Positions 23,764 through 34,853 of a stretch of DNA of 64,000 nucleotides are shown piece by piece. The notes beneath the pieces were generated by a model. It was not told the origin of the DNA, made no database searches, and was given only the letters and a program-made list of their open reading frames with translations. Source of the DNA: Ampullaceana balthica (Eukaryota; Mollusca; Gastropoda; Lymnaeidae). The DNA is taken from the NCBI GenBank assembly GCA_944989445.1, contig CALYLW010000061.1:62001-126000 (forward strand), written 5' to 3'. Within the stretch, counting starts at the first letter, position 1, and each line of letters starts with the position of its first letter. The position numbers and the translations under genes are program-made.

Positions 23764-26498
23764 GTAGGTCCATCTGGCATTTTAACATTGAGCACCATTG
23801 TTCCGATTTTTGCTGTAGGTTAAATATTTTTTTCTGTTAACTCTTAGAGTAGACACGTTGGAACTGTTATTGAATGTGATTACTTGGAACGGGACACAAT
23901 CAGACGGGTAAGAAAAGAAATGATTGAACAAAGGGTGGGTAAGTTTGAAAAAGACGAAAAAAAAGGGCTTACCTTACACCTTATCAAGCCATTTGTTTTC
24001 CTTTATTCTTGAAAGATTTAGTTTAAATTTGTGTCAAACCTCCGATGAGGTCTTAAATATTTAATGGTATGACAATATTAAACTGTATTTTAAACCAATT
24101 TCTATAGCAAAGAAAAAGTAGAAAACTTAATACTAGCCGTTTAGTAACAAAACCAAATATCGCCGATTCGCCATGTTGAATTATAAAATGATAATATTCC
24201 AGCGTCAGTTTTGGACTGTATAAAATTAAGTTTCTACCATTATTGAGTGTACTACAATGGCCTTTTAACCAAACACGTATTTAGTAAATAGGTATAAATA
24301 TCAGGACATGTATTTTATCATCACGCTGTCAATAGTTGTTTAGCAACAAGTACAAAACATTTCGTCTTATTTCATCACCATTTAATGATTCGATCAAATG
24401 AAACAACAACCCAATGAAAGGTCAGGAACAAAAACGTTTTCTGCGTTCTTATCTATAACCCCCTTCAACAACAATAGTATCAACTGTCAACATCAAAACT
24501 CTTTCGCGAAGACAACAAGAAAGAACACAATTATTTTACAGCAGAAATAGCGTGATTAATTAATGCTTTATCGTGTTGATGTTTACCTTAAATTTAGTTA
24601 AAGTATATAAGAATTTAAAATTTAAGCAAATTGCTCGTGTTTAGGTCGTAGAGGTAGTATAGTGGCGATTGCGTAATTTTGGGTTGTTGTTATAAGGTAA
24701 CAGTGGTGCCCTTTGAAATATGTTACGGGTGACCATAAAGCAGTAGTATCACACACCTATTTAACAAGAAACCTTTTGTCAAATTTTCATTTATTTAAGA
24801 TTTGAAAGAACACCATGATTCTAGCCTGTGCCTAAAGAAAAATTAGTTAGTTGAAGAGTTAGTCGCTTAAATCAACAGCGTGGTACACAGAGTACATAAA
24901 AATAAAATTAAACAATAACATTTTCATTTCATTTCGTTGACTTTGCGAAGGTAAATTTCATTTTAAACACAGTTCTTACTTTCTAAAATTAAATGTTTTG
25001 AATTTCAATAAAGATTAAAAGATACATTCAATAAAAAATTTACCAAAAACACTGAATCACACTAAAAAATCTGGTTAAACGTCTTACACCAATAACTGAG
25101 TTATTAATTAGTTCTTTAAATGAATGAGAGTAAGCAGCAGATGATTGACGTGACAGATGTTTCAGGTGGAACTGATGACAGTAAAGATCCTAACAGCAGC
25201 AAGCGGCGTCGCACAAGGACGAATTTCACAGGGTGGCAACTGGAAGAACTAGAGAAGGCGTTTCAAGACTCGCATTACCCGGACGTCTTCATGAGAGAAG
25301 CCTTGGCCTTGAAACTAGACCTGGTGGAGAGCAGAGTTCAGGTGAGGGGGAGAATTTGGGGCACACCACATCTTATACTGTTTGCGGGGAACTTTACATC
25401 TTACGATTGGGGGAACTTTACATTTTGCCATCGGGGCACTTCACACCTTATTTATATATATTTTGTCTATCCTGCTCAAAGAAATATAATTAAAAAACAA
25501 ACAAAAGCAACAACAACATCAACAATAACAGAACAAATCAATAGGAAATAAGAAAAACCCGTAAAAAACCAAGTTTTTGACTATAAATCCTTTATGTACG
25601 AGAAGTAATTAAAAGAATGTTCATTATAATACGCAGCGCAAGACCATCCAAAAATACAAAATTACAGTTGTGTCGTAAAACGTGTTTAATATAATGCGCA
25701 CCGATCAGGAATAGGTTTATAAAAAGTGTTGTCAGTAAAATACGCACCTTATTGCGCGACAGAAAGGTTGTTCAATATAATACGCACCGCGACGCTCTAT
25801 CTCAAAAAATAGCATGATACATAGGAATAAATAAAATAATCTAAAAAATCAATAATTTAATTACGGTACATGCGATCGATCTGAAATTTTGATACATTGT
25901 TTTTATCATCGGTACGAAACTGCCTGCAAAATTTCAACTCGCTATCTTGCGAGCAAGTGGGTTAAAAATCGATCAAAAGTTTTGGCGACAAGCAAGCAAG
26001 CAAGCAAGGTCGGTCGGTCGGTCGGCCGCAGACACCATGAGTTAATATAAAGGATTTAAAAAAAACAACCCGTAAAAAACCAAGTTTTTGACTATAAATC
26101 CTTTACGTATGAGACGTAACTAAAAGAATGTTCATTATAACACGCAGCGCCAGACCATCCAGAAATACAAAATTGAAGTTGTGTCGTAAAACATGTTTAA
26201 TATAATACGCACCGATCAGGAATATGTTTATAAAAAGAGCTGTCAATAAAATACACACCTTATTGCGCGACAGAAAGGTTGTTCAATATAATACGCACCG
26301 CGACGCTCTATCTCAAAAAATAGCATCATACATAGGAATAAAAAAAATAATCTAAAAAATCAATAATTTAATTACGGTACATGCGATCGATCTGAAATTT
26401 TGATACATTGTTTTTATCATCGGTACGAAACTGCCTGCAAAATTTCAGCTCGCTATCTTGCGAGCAAGTGGGTTAAAAATCGATCAAAAGTTTTGGCG

Positions 26499-26532
<34 letters not shown>

Positions 26533-29500
26533 GGTCCGCCGCAGACACCACGAGTTAATATAAAGGATTTAAAAAGGAAAACATTTAGCAACAACATCTT
26601 AACATTCATCAGCAAGAGCCCATTTAGCATCCCCCCTCCCCAAAAAAAAGACCAAAAAAAAACAAGAAGAAAAAAACAACAACAAACAAAACAAACAAAC
26701 TTACTATTATTGATTTAATTCGACATTCCATCATTTCTATCATTGTTCTTGTCTCTTATTTTGTTCTTGTCTTTTATTAAGTTCTCACCATTTATCAATG
26801 CTATAAATCGATGAAGTATTTCTTTTTGGTTACAAATGTCTATTTGATTTGTAAAAAAAAGATTCTTCAAATTGTCGAAATTTTTAAAACATACAATCAC
26901 CTTTTGCCGAGCATTTTGTACCAGGACATTCTTCCTACTGACCCCGCTTACTAGGGCAGTGCCGCTATCATCAGTTGGTTGTTACAATACACATCACACT
27001 ACCATGTACTGTCTCCTACGTAACACAGTCCCATGTAATGTCTTCACAATTTCTTCCTTAGATTATTTCATCCACATTAACCAATAATAAACAACTTATT
27101 ATTTTTTAAAATGATGATCAATTAAAGGCGAATTTTGAATATCTATCAATTGCGGCTTTTCATTTACTAAGAATTATTCGAAAAGTGGCTTAAGATAAGA
27201 TAAATTCCGGTTAGCAAATCAATTAAGAAGTGACATTTGAAATCCTGAGCCAATGTTGATGTCAAATAAATTTGATTCATATATACAACAATCAAGTCTT
27301 TAACTAAAAACAAACAAAACAAAAACATTTAAAAATAAACAGTTTTTCTATTACTAAAATGGCAATATGTATCGAAAATATTTTATTATTAAACAAAACA
27401 TTTCTTCCGTAGCAATATTATGTTCATACTAGTGTATCACCCGTCAAAAATGACGGAAGTTTTCAAAATAAATTCACATCAGATAAAAAAATAACGTAAT
27501 ACAGAACTTTCTTTTCTTTTCTTTATTTTTATTTGATTAATTTATTATCATATTGAACAATTTTATGCGGAACGTTCGAAAAGTGTTATTTTTGGTGCAG
27601 TAATTTGGAGCGCTCCTTTCTTAAATTAGTAGCACTATACAACAAAATCGATCGCAGCGCCACCTAACAGCATTACATCCATTCGCAGCGCCACCTAACA
27701 GCATTACATCCGTACAGACAACGGGAATTATATATATTGATTCTCACACTAAGCATTGCACACAGTTCTAATGTTGTATGTAGATGATAAATAATGACCG
27801 TTAGATGTCAAGCGATTTTTCTAGTAAAGTGGACACATAACTTTTATTTATTCAGCTATTAATTATGAAAAAAAAAGTTATGCATCCTTCTGAAACCAAT
27901 CGTTCACTGGTGAGACCACCATCATAATCACATGACTCTAAGTCTACACCCGTCACTGCCAACCATCGGACACACGGAGACACCATCAGTTCACTGGTGA
28001 GACCACCATCATAATCCCACGCTACACATCGAGACACCATCAGTTCACTGGTGAGACCACCATCATAATCCCACGCTACACATCGAGACACCATCAGTTC
28101 ACTGGTGAGACCACCATCATAATCCCACGCTACACATCGAGACACCATCAGTTCACTGGTGAGACCACCATCATAATCCCACGCTACACATCGAGACACC
28201 ATCAGTTCACTGGTGAGACCACCATCATAATCCCACGCTACACATCGAGACACCATCAGTTCACTGGTGAGACCACCATCATAATCCCATGACACTAAGT
28301 CTACACCCGTCACCGCCAATCACTTGGAGCCGTGCGCCGACTAGAATCCTTGATTCATACATCATTGTAAAACGAAACACCATCTCGGACAGGGGCGCGC
28401 AACCTTTAGGCTATTGCCGGCCGCATTTAAAAATTACTTTTGCAACGGCTGCCACAACTTTTTCACTGAAAAGCGAAAGGGTCACTATTAAAAATTTACC
28501 TCTTGTAATAGTCAACGTGAGATAATGACATAATCATAATGTATTTTAGGCAAACACAGTGCTTAATTACAAACAAAAACATTACCATCGATATTCTCTT
28601 ATATTTCTAATTTACTGAACATTGTCATGTAAACCTAACATCATGTCACACACGTACAACATGAGTATATTTTTAAGTGGCATTAGTACACTGAGAACAC
28701 AATAATTGAATAAGTGATAAGCTGCTTCACTAACACTGTCCATGTAACTTAGCAGTCCAGAGTCCAGAAATTATTGGCTGCCTTGCTCGTGGATGTTTGC
28801 CGAGAGTCGCGCAAAGTCCGGGCACTCGCTGGAGATCATAAGTCGTATTCCTGACGCCAGATTGGGGTTCACCCGTCGGGTTCGATATTTGTTCTTGAGA
28901 TATTTCATTCGTGAAAATGACGCTTCGCAATTGTAAGTGTAAGTGCTTCCAAACAGCACTAGAGTGTTTCTTGCTGTTTCGAAAAGCTTGGGATACTCCA
29001 CAGCTACTTTCCATGTCTCCAGTAGATCGTTTTTGTCCTCGAATTTCTTCACAAGCTGCGTGTTATTTCTTTGTTCGATCAATTACATTTGGACATTCAA
29101 CGGCGCACTCTCTGTCTCAAACAAATGTGGAGAAGCAACGAGTTTCAAATTTTCTGAGATCTTGTCGAAATCCTGAAAACGTTTTGCGAATTCCAACAAC
29201 AGCGCTTTGAGTACGCCTGAAAAGGACGTAGCCGGAATTTTCATATTTTCTTATTTTATGGCTCTCGATTACAGTGGTGAGTTGCGGGAAATGATAGAGA
29301 TTGAGCTGTTGGATATGACTTTGTAGCAGAAATCCTGTACTCTTATGTGCATGAGGCAAACTGTTGTTACTTTGCCTTGCAGAGACTCGTTGAGGCAGTT
29401 GATATAAATTAACAAATCTACAAGGAAGGCTGGAGATGTTAAGAAGGAATGTTTCTGCAGTTGGCAGTTCTTGTTTTTCGTGACATAAAATTCCAGAATT

Positions 29501-32500
29501 TCTTTTCGTAGCAGCAGAACACGGCGAGATGTTTCTCCCTGAGACAATCAACGAACGCTGGTGTGGTACAGAATATCTTCAGCGGACGAATCATTGTTGT
29601 AAAGAATTTGTATGAATTGGCTGTGGTGAAGAGCATTCGCGCGAATGAAAAGGATAATGCAATTCAAACCCTTGAGAATGTTATCCAAATCAACCGATTT
29701 AGAACACAGCGCCTCCTGGTGAACAATGCAGTGCAGAAATGAATATTCGATATTTCGTTTACAAATTTACATTATATATTGCCAAAATGCAAATACTTGA
29801 CGGCCGCAGGTTATTATAATTTAAACAGATTTTCACGGCCGCACATTTTCGTGCCCACGGCCGCATGTGGCCGTACGGCCGCAGGTTGCGCACCCCTGAT
29901 CTAGGACTTATATCTTTACTGAATGAAGCAAAGGCGCATCGCACAGAATTTACAATGAAAGGTTATAGATTTTATCATGTTATAAAATATCCCATCACTA
30001 TAACATTAGACATCTCTGAAGAATAACACATACAATTAATAAATGAACTGGATCACAGTAGATTAACACATTATCGACCAGGAAAACTAACTAGCAACCG
30101 AGTCTTGCCACAAGTAGAATGACGTCATCGGGCTCTCTTTGGCTCTCTTTAGATTTCACCGCAGCTAAGTTTTTATTTTTAACGCAATTTCCCTTGGAAA
30201 AATTGCGTTTATAGATTCGAAATGTCTGTCAAGCTTGACAATACAACTACTCCTGAACCATACCAGATAGAGGGTTCGGGTCTTTGCAAATATGCTAATT
30301 AAGGAGGTCCCAAAGATGTGAAACGGCCAAACAAATATCGAAAAGGTTTACTGGATTTCCTGGGAAAAAAAAACACCAAAAATATCAGTATTTTGTCAAT
30401 TTCTCGCCAATCGTAACATCTATGGCCTATGGGGTTGAAACAAAAGCCAAAACAATAGCTAATAATATTTAGAACAATTTTAGAGAAGGAATTTAAAAAA
30501 ATATATAGTTTCGTTCGACTCTCGTAAATTTAGAAGCAATCTATGAAAGCAATTGTTTTAATTAGTTTCAAAATTATTTATTTGAAATGACTTTTAATGT
30601 AATATAGAATGATAAATAATGGGGGTTTCCCGCTTTGTGAATGCTTATGTTATATTGTTGCGTGGTGCGCATTATATTGACACATTCTTGGTGTGATGTA
30701 GCGTGAGGGGATGTGACGTAATATTGTGTTTAGTTTCAGAATTAGATCTACTTATTTGAATCGACTTTTATTGTAATCTAGAATGAATTACTTTGATAAA
30801 ACATCGGAAATTCCTTGTTGGAAATTTCATTTAAATACTCATTCGAGTTTTTATTTCTTGTTTTTTATTTCTTTACTAGCAATAAAGCCCGTCCAAGGAC
30901 GTTCCGCCACCGTTCGGTGGCATGTTGTAACTCTCCTCCAACAGCCCTCTCGACCGGCATTACATGTTCATCACGTCAAAAATACTATTCATTGTAGTTA
31001 AAATAAATAACTCGTAAAAGCAGAGATTTTTACTATAAATCCCAACGCGCATAACTCAAAATAAAGTCTTGGAAGAAATACTGCACCAAAAATAACTCGT
31101 TTTGAACGTCCGCGTAAACGTGTTCAATATGATTGGCTGTATGAGTCATATGTGTTTGAGAGACCAATCGCTATAGATGACCGGACACAACGGACAGAAA
31201 GGACAGAAACTTGCCTTTTATTATATAGGATATTCGTTTTATTTGTGTACTATTTGTTCGTTGAAGAAGGCTCTCTGCCGAAACGTTCGCTGTTTTGTTA
31301 CGTCCTGTCAGACTCACTCATACCCTGTTTACATGTTACCCAATTGTGTGTGCTGGTACTCATTGATAAAAAACATACAACTTATAGGCAAGATTGTGAT
31401 AAATAAGATTTGTCTACACTACTTGAAAGCCACATTACAAAAGTCGCTTACATAATTAATCAGAACAACGGTCTCCGCCTAAGATCAACACAAAGTAAAA
31501 CTTGAAGATAAATAAAGTTGCATCCTGTATTCCGCCAGTATTAATTACTATAATTGTTTTTTAATTAAAAAAACAAACAAACTATACTTCCGTTGTTGGA
31601 GCCCGCATCCATAAGGTCGTAAGCGCAAACGTCTTACCACTGTTCCACCTCCCCAGAGACCTTGGCTAGTTTAAGTTGCATGAATTTTTCAGCAGCGCTA
31701 TTTAAAATAGGCCGCCTTTTGAAGTTGATCAAATAAACAAGTAATAAAAACTCGAATGAGTATTTAAACGCAATTTCAAACAAAGAATTTCCGATTTATT
31801 TATTCAAGGGAAATTATTCAAGATTACATTAAAAGTAATTCTGAAATTATGACGTCATATCCCTTCACACTACATCACACCAAGAATGTGTCAATATAAT
31901 GCACACCGCGCAACAGACTAACATTAGAATTAACAAAGGGGAAAAGCCCCATTAACTATCATTCTAGAATATTCTAGATGATATTAAAAGTCATTTCAAA
32001 TCAATAATTCTGAAACTAAACATAACAATTGCTTTCTACAAATTACTGCTAAAATTACGGGAGTCGAATGAAGATAAATTTTAAAAAATTCCCTTTCCAA
32101 TATTGTTCTAAATATTATAAGCTATTGTTTGACGTTTATTTCAACCCGATAGATGTTATGGTTGGCGAGAAATTGACAAAATACTGATACTTTTTCGGGT
32201 TTTTTTTATTTTCCAGGAAATCCAGTAATCCTTTTCGGTATTTTTTGACCGTTGCACATCCCTGGGACCTCCTTAGCATATTTACAAAAGACCCAAACCT
32301 CCTATCTGGTATGGTTCTGGAGGAGTTGCATGTACAGCTCGAACAGTGCACAGACATAATTTCACATGTTTAAATTAATTCCCAAGAGAAATTGCGTTAA
32401 AATTTACGCTACCTAAAATCTAAAAAAATCACGTGTTTAGATGTCGAACGCGAGGATTTATGTATAGGATAATTTGATTGACAAAAAGTGATAATGAGAA

Positions 32501-34792
32501 TATAATTAACACTAGTTTGTGCTGCGGTGCCGTGGCGCCTGCGGCGCCCACTTTTTTAGGGCATCTACGGCGCCCACCTTTTTCAAAAGCCCAACTAACT
32601 TGTCCCTGTATGATAAATACGTAATGTTAAACTTCCTGAAATGTACACAAAGTATATTTTTTTTAGATTAAAAGCCAAAGTATGTTATCCTTCAATGATA
32701 AATACGAAATATTCCTGAAATGTACTCAAAGTATTTTGATAATATTTTTTTTACAGTGCTAATCACCACATGATTTTTAAACTAATGTTAGAAAGCAGCG
32801 CACCAAATTACTGCACCAAAAAATAACTCCTTCGGAACGTCCGCATGAAAATAATAGTGTGGAGGGTGTTTAATATATTATGATTTTTAAGTCTATATTT
32901 TCAATTTTAAAAAAAGCAGAGTGATGTCCCTTAGCGTTAGGCCAAAGTCATGCATAATTTAGGGTAAATATATATATGATGATTAGACTTGATTTACTTG
33001 GTACAAAGCATTATAAACTATTTGATACGACGCTCGGCGTAACATATGCCGCATACTTGCTCATAGATATTGCAGCAAACAGCAGCAGGAAAAAAATGAA
33101 AACAGCGCTATTAAACGTCGGGGGGAGGGGGGAGGGCACCGCCGACGTATTGTTGGTCTCGAGACGTGCACACTACGGTTGTTGTTACCTGCTCTTCCCC
33201 CACTCTGCACCATCCTCCCTTTCCAACCATAAACTGTGATTGATCGACCCCAGCGAGGGTCATTCGTCATGCTAATTTGCACACCTCTTGTGCTTGTTCT
33301 GGTGAATTATATATATATATATAAATTACTACTGTACCAAAGAAACTAAATTGCAAAAGATTTTCTCAAATAATTTTTTTATAGCATGAATTAAAAAAAA
33401 ACTTTGCAAAATACTTTTATTTTCCCACGATTCTGTTTTTTGTTTTTCTACTTAAATGGTTAAAATATTTATCTGAAATTCCAAACAACTTTAAACTTAT
33501 TCCATGACTTTCTTTTACTTACACCTGAAATAGCCATTAACCTTATTCACCTACCAAACCAAATCAGGCTGTGGTAAAATTAGTAAAATTCAAAAAGATT
33601 TTTTGACAAAATTCAAATTTGTCATTTTATTTCCTATTAGGTTTGGTTTCAAAATCGAAGAGCCAAGTGGAGAAAAAAAGAACACACGAAGAAAGGCCCC
33701 GGACGGCCTGCTCACAACGCTCACCCGCAAACTTGCAGCGGTGACCCCATGGATGAGGAGGAGATCAGAAGGAGGGAGCAGGAGAGGCTGGAGAAGAAGA
33801 GAAGGAAGCAAGAGGAGAGGCTGAGGAAGCTGGAGGAGAAGAGGAAAGTGCTGAACGGCGTCCACGGGTCAGCGATGTCACTGGACGAACGGAAAAACCG
33901 GGCCATGCGACTTCACGTGGACAACTTCCTGTCTTCCACGTCATCGATGTCCGGCAACGACGCCAGCTGTGATAGCCTCTCGGATCACATGACGGACAGA
34001 ACCGACCGCCACCTGGCGGCGAGCTCGGTCCTGTCGGTGTCGTCGATGCTGAGCCACCCGCCCAGAGCCCACGAGAACCCTTCCAACACCAACAACGCCA
34101 AGTCCTGCGCTTTCAGCATCGAGCGTCTGCTGGAGGCACCGAAGGTACCCAGGGGGAGACGCCCTAACTCTAAATACCCTCTGGTCCAGGCGTGCAAGTC
34201 TCTGGGCACGCTGAGTCTTGGACTCCTTCCCTTCTTCCCCATCACACAGCCCATGGGCTTCCTCGTGCAGCAGTTGACGCACAATGACAGCGGCCCGCTG
34301 ACTCCTTTGATGGAGTCACCGGAAAACGAACAGCTGGAGTCCAGCAGCGACGGCAACTCGCGCGAGGACCATTTCTTCGGGCCCGCTAGAACGAAATCAT
34401 CAGGGGACGCAAGGAACAAGACGGCGGACTTGAAATTCGGGAGTTCTTTCCAAACTGATTCTGCACAAGCCGCCACCGACAGAACTGAAATGTTGGACAC
34501 TAATGGCGAGGAGCAGGGACGACACAAGGACGAAGGGTTGAATTTTAACTGTGATGCCGGAGAAAGCGGATGTGATATGAGAGACGGGGAGGTTATGGAA
34601 CACGACCTAAGAGGGGTCAAGGCCATGAACCTCAGCGTGGTCAGCGATCGTAATAACAACAGCAGTCGCGGAAAGGAGGAAGGTCATGGCCGTCAGGCAG
34701 ACCACAGTCCATGCGACCTCAGTGAAGACTGTGAATGGGCGGATGACGGCTGCAAGGACGAAGTCATGGAACTTGACCTGGAAGTCGCATAA
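23361..34792 (+). CDS. Uncx: UNC-4/UNCX homeobox transcription factor (3 exons)
   Basis: Join 23361-23763, 25166-25341 and 33641-34792: 1731 bases, 576 residues, ending TAA. Family role: nuclear DNA-binding regulator, acting with Groucho-type corepressors in motor-neuron identity (worm UNC-4) and in vertebrate sclerotome and brain. Seen: homeodomain at residues 148-207, with Q50 and N51 at residues 197-198; after it the UNCX-specific block [21 protein letters not shown]; a charged coiled coil at about 231-266; an EH1 motif FSIERLL at 351-357; a block [11 protein letters not shown] at 390-400; and an acidic C-terminus. The intron falls between homeodomain residues 46 and 47, the usual paired-class position. 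Start choice: ATG at 23361 with an in-frame TGA at 23340. The identification is firm; the N- and C-termini rest on splice reading alone. Confidence 0.96.
23764..25165 (+). other. Uncx intron 1
   Basis: 1402 bases, GT..AG, AT-rich. It has no satellites or recognisable transposons, in contrast to intron 2. Clusters of TAAT/ATTA words occur throughout but are expected at this composition. Confidence 0.85.
25166..25341 (+). CDS. Uncx: Uncx exon 2 (homeodomain, first 46 residues)
   Basis: The acceptor 'gacagatgtttcag' ends at 25165 and restores the phase left by exon 1 (G+GT = Gly). It encodes [20 protein letters not shown] and the homeodomain through ESRVQ. The donor is CAG/GTGAGG at 25342, phase 0. 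An ATG at 25120 lies in the intron; using it would drop exon 1, and upstream acceptors meet an in-frame TAA or the wrong phase. Confidence 0.93.
25557..26060 (-). mobile_element. Box element, subfamily B, copy 1 (reverse)
   Basis: Begins CCCGTAAAAAACCAAGTTTT (hairpin end), then 'tgactataaatcctttatgt', and ends 'gttaatataaaggattta'. Four reverse-strand copies of the box (as 'ttcattataatacgcagcgc', 'ttaatataatgcgcaccga', 'aaaatacgcacc', 'ttcaatataatacgcaccgc') are spaced through the first half. The right half has GCGATCGATC, 'aaaatttcaactcgctatct' and a (GCAA)n/(GGTC)n run. No coding capacity. Confidence 0.88.
26068..26575 (-). mobile_element. Box element, subfamily B, copy 2 (reverse)
   Basis: A near-identical direct duplicate of the copy at 25557-26060, offset by 511 bases and separated by about 8 bases. 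The (GCAA)n run is longer here and the (GGTC)n run is replaced by 'gcagcaggtccgccgc'. The close similarity between the two copies suggests recent tandem duplication or tail-to-head replication. Confidence 0.88.
27429..27740 (-). mobile_element. Helitron-like non-autonomous element, copy 1
   Basis: Read on the - strand it ends with a hairpin (CCGTCATTTTTGACGG, at 27441-27456 on +), eight bases, then CTAG followed by T. That is the Helitron 3' signature: hairpin, CTRR, insertion before T. A related copy is at 42474-42712, sharing 'gcggaacgttcgaaaag' and 'ggtgcagtaat'. A 36-bp direct duplication ('cgcagcgccacctaacagca') lies at about 27653-27715. No coding sequence. Confidence 0.65.
27908..28303. 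repeat. 54-bp satellite, about 7 copies
   Basis: The unit contains 'ggtgagaccaccatcataat', 'cccacgctacacatcgagac' and 'accatcagttcact'. Five central copies are virtually identical and the end copies are diverged. At 18 codons per unit it keeps a - strand frame open (27852-28319) that reads as an 18-residue repeat; this is considered a by-product. Confidence 0.95.
28390..29898 (-). mobile_element. hAT transposon (GTF2IRD2-like), decayed
   Basis: Termini CAGGGGCGCGCAACCT and, inward from the right, CAGGGGTGCGCAACCTGCGG. The 8-bp duplication is ATCTCGGA on the left (28382-28389) and ATCTAGGA on the right (29899-29906), one mismatch. Inverted-repeat regions are rich in 'cggccgc'. - strand transposase remains run from about 29640 to 28730. 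Broken frames indicate it is inactive. It lies in Uncx intron 2, opposite to Uncx transcription. Confidence 0.93.
28730..29640 (-). pseudogene. hAT transposase remnant with dimerisation domain
   Basis: The frame at 28771-29082 carries the C-terminal dimerisation block typical of GTF2IRD2/ZBED-type hAT transposases: '[20 protein letters not shown]', '[18 protein letters not shown]', '[11 protein letters not shown]'. Upstream frames (29117-29551, 29269-29547, 29439-29636) hold the LNESLQGK region and parts of the catalytic domain in shifted frames. The N-terminal zinc finger is not seen. Confidence 0.88.
30151..32421. repeat. 2.3-kb imperfect palindrome
   Basis: The left arm (about 30151-30870) and right arm (about 31735-32421, inverted) share long blocks: 'accataccagatag', 'tggatttcctgg', 'cagtattttgtcaatttctc', 'attatattgacacattcttg' and 'aaatactcattcgagttttt'. 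Arms differ by many substitutions and small indels. The centre of about 860 bases holds a Helitron-like terminus (30876) and a fragment of the box element's hairpin end (31009-31050). Both arms include one box-type motif (GCGCATTATATTGACA). Confidence 0.85.
30876..31120 (-). mobile_element. Helitron-like terminus inside palindrome
   Basis: Read on the - strand, a short hairpin (CGTCCTTGGACG, 30890-30901) is followed by ten bases, then CTAG and T. The element starts within a few bases of where the left palindrome arm ends. Further in lies 'ctgcaccaaaaataactcg', shared with 32811 and, inverted, with 27568 and 42612. The far boundary is not defined. Confidence 0.5.
32512..32850 (-). mobile_element. 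Helitron-like terminus, GC-rich hairpin
   Basis: On + it begins CTAG (32512-32515) then 'tttgtgctgcggtgccgtgg' and the palindrome GGCGCCTGCGGCGCC. On the - strand this is hairpin, spacer, CTAG. Inside, an imperfect duplication of about 85 bases ('aaatgtacacaaagtat' / 'aaatgtactcaaagtat') occurs at 32605-32745. It finishes near 'ctgcaccaaaaaataactcc'. Confidence 0.5.
33024..33315 (-). mobile_element. Composite repeat, copy 3, without tRNA module
   Basis: On the - strand: 'gcatgacgaatgaccctcgc', directly joined to 'ccaatcacag'-type sequence ('tcaatcacagtttatggttg'), then G/C runs and a tail with 'tatgcggcatatgttacgcc'. Compared with 3850-4375 and 55415-55934 it has only one 'gaccctcgct' block and no tRNA-derived segment. 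A (TA)n run borders its 5' side. Confidence 0.7.
33641..34792 (+). CDS. Uncx: Uncx exon 3 (homeodomain end to stop)
   Basis: The acceptor 'ttatttcctattag' ends at 33640. The exon opens with [14 protein letters not shown], completing the homeodomain, and runs 383 residues to TAA at 34790-34792. It contains the UNCX block, the Arg/Lys/Glu coiled coil, the EH1 motif and a Ser/Asp/Glu-rich tail. The long - strand frame inside it (33985-34659) is an antisense shadow. Confidence 0.96.
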   Translation, partial: VWFQNRRAKWRKKEHTKKGPGRPAHNAHPQTCSGDPMDEEEIRRREQERLEKKRRKQEERLRKLEEKRKVLNGVHGSAMSLDERKNRAMRLHVDNFLSSTSSMSGNDASCDSLSDHMTDRTDRHLAASSVLSVSSMLSHPPRAHENPSNTNNAKSCAFSIERLLEAPKVPRGRRPNSKYPLVQACKSLGTLSLGLLPFFPITQPMGFLVQQLTHNDSGPLTPLMESPENEQLESSSDGNSREDHFFGPARTKSSGDARNKTADLKFGSSFQTDSAQAATDRTEMLDTNGEEQGRHKDEGLNFNCDAGESGCDMRDGEVMEHDLRGVKAMNLSVVSDRNNNSSRGKEEGHGRQADHSPCDLSEDCEWADDGCKDEVMELDLEVA

Positions 34793-34847
34793 CGCCTGCT
34801 TTTGTGTTGTCGCGCTACGTGTAGCTCTGAGCCAGTGACATGCAAAA

Positions 34848-34853
34848 AATAAA
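34848..34853 (+). terminator. Poly(A) signal of Uncx
   Basis: AATAAA lies 55 bases after the Uncx stop codon. It is a consensus polyadenylation signal, but gives a very short 3' UTR; later signals could be used as well. Confidence 0.55.

Larger units (their letters stand above)
25342..33640 (+). other. Uncx intron 2, transposon-rich
   Basis: 8299 bases splitting the homeodomain. It holds a box-element dimer, a Helitron-like end, a 54-bp satellite, a hAT element, a 2.3-kb palindrome, and a tRNA-less copy of the composite repeat, each listed separately. The stretch 26580-27428 is plain AT-rich sequence. Confidence 0.9.

Noticed and set aside
25120..25551. Single-exon 143-residue homeobox ORF starting at ATG 25120
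   Set aside because: Reads intron at both ends; the 25166 acceptor and 25341 donor give an in-frame join to exons 1 and 3.
27852..28319. 155-residue frame with an 18-residue repeat, resembling a repetitive secreted protein
   Set aside because: The repeat is a 54-bp satellite; no signal peptide, splice sites or coding bias separate it from the DNA repeat.
30783..31455. Several 60-92 residue plus-strand frames in the palindrome centre
   Set aside because: They cross Helitron-like and box-element sequence, and I see no domain or splice evidence.
33985..34659. 224-residue minus-strand frame
   Set aside because: Antisense shadow of Uncx exon 3, whose codon use keeps the opposite frame open.
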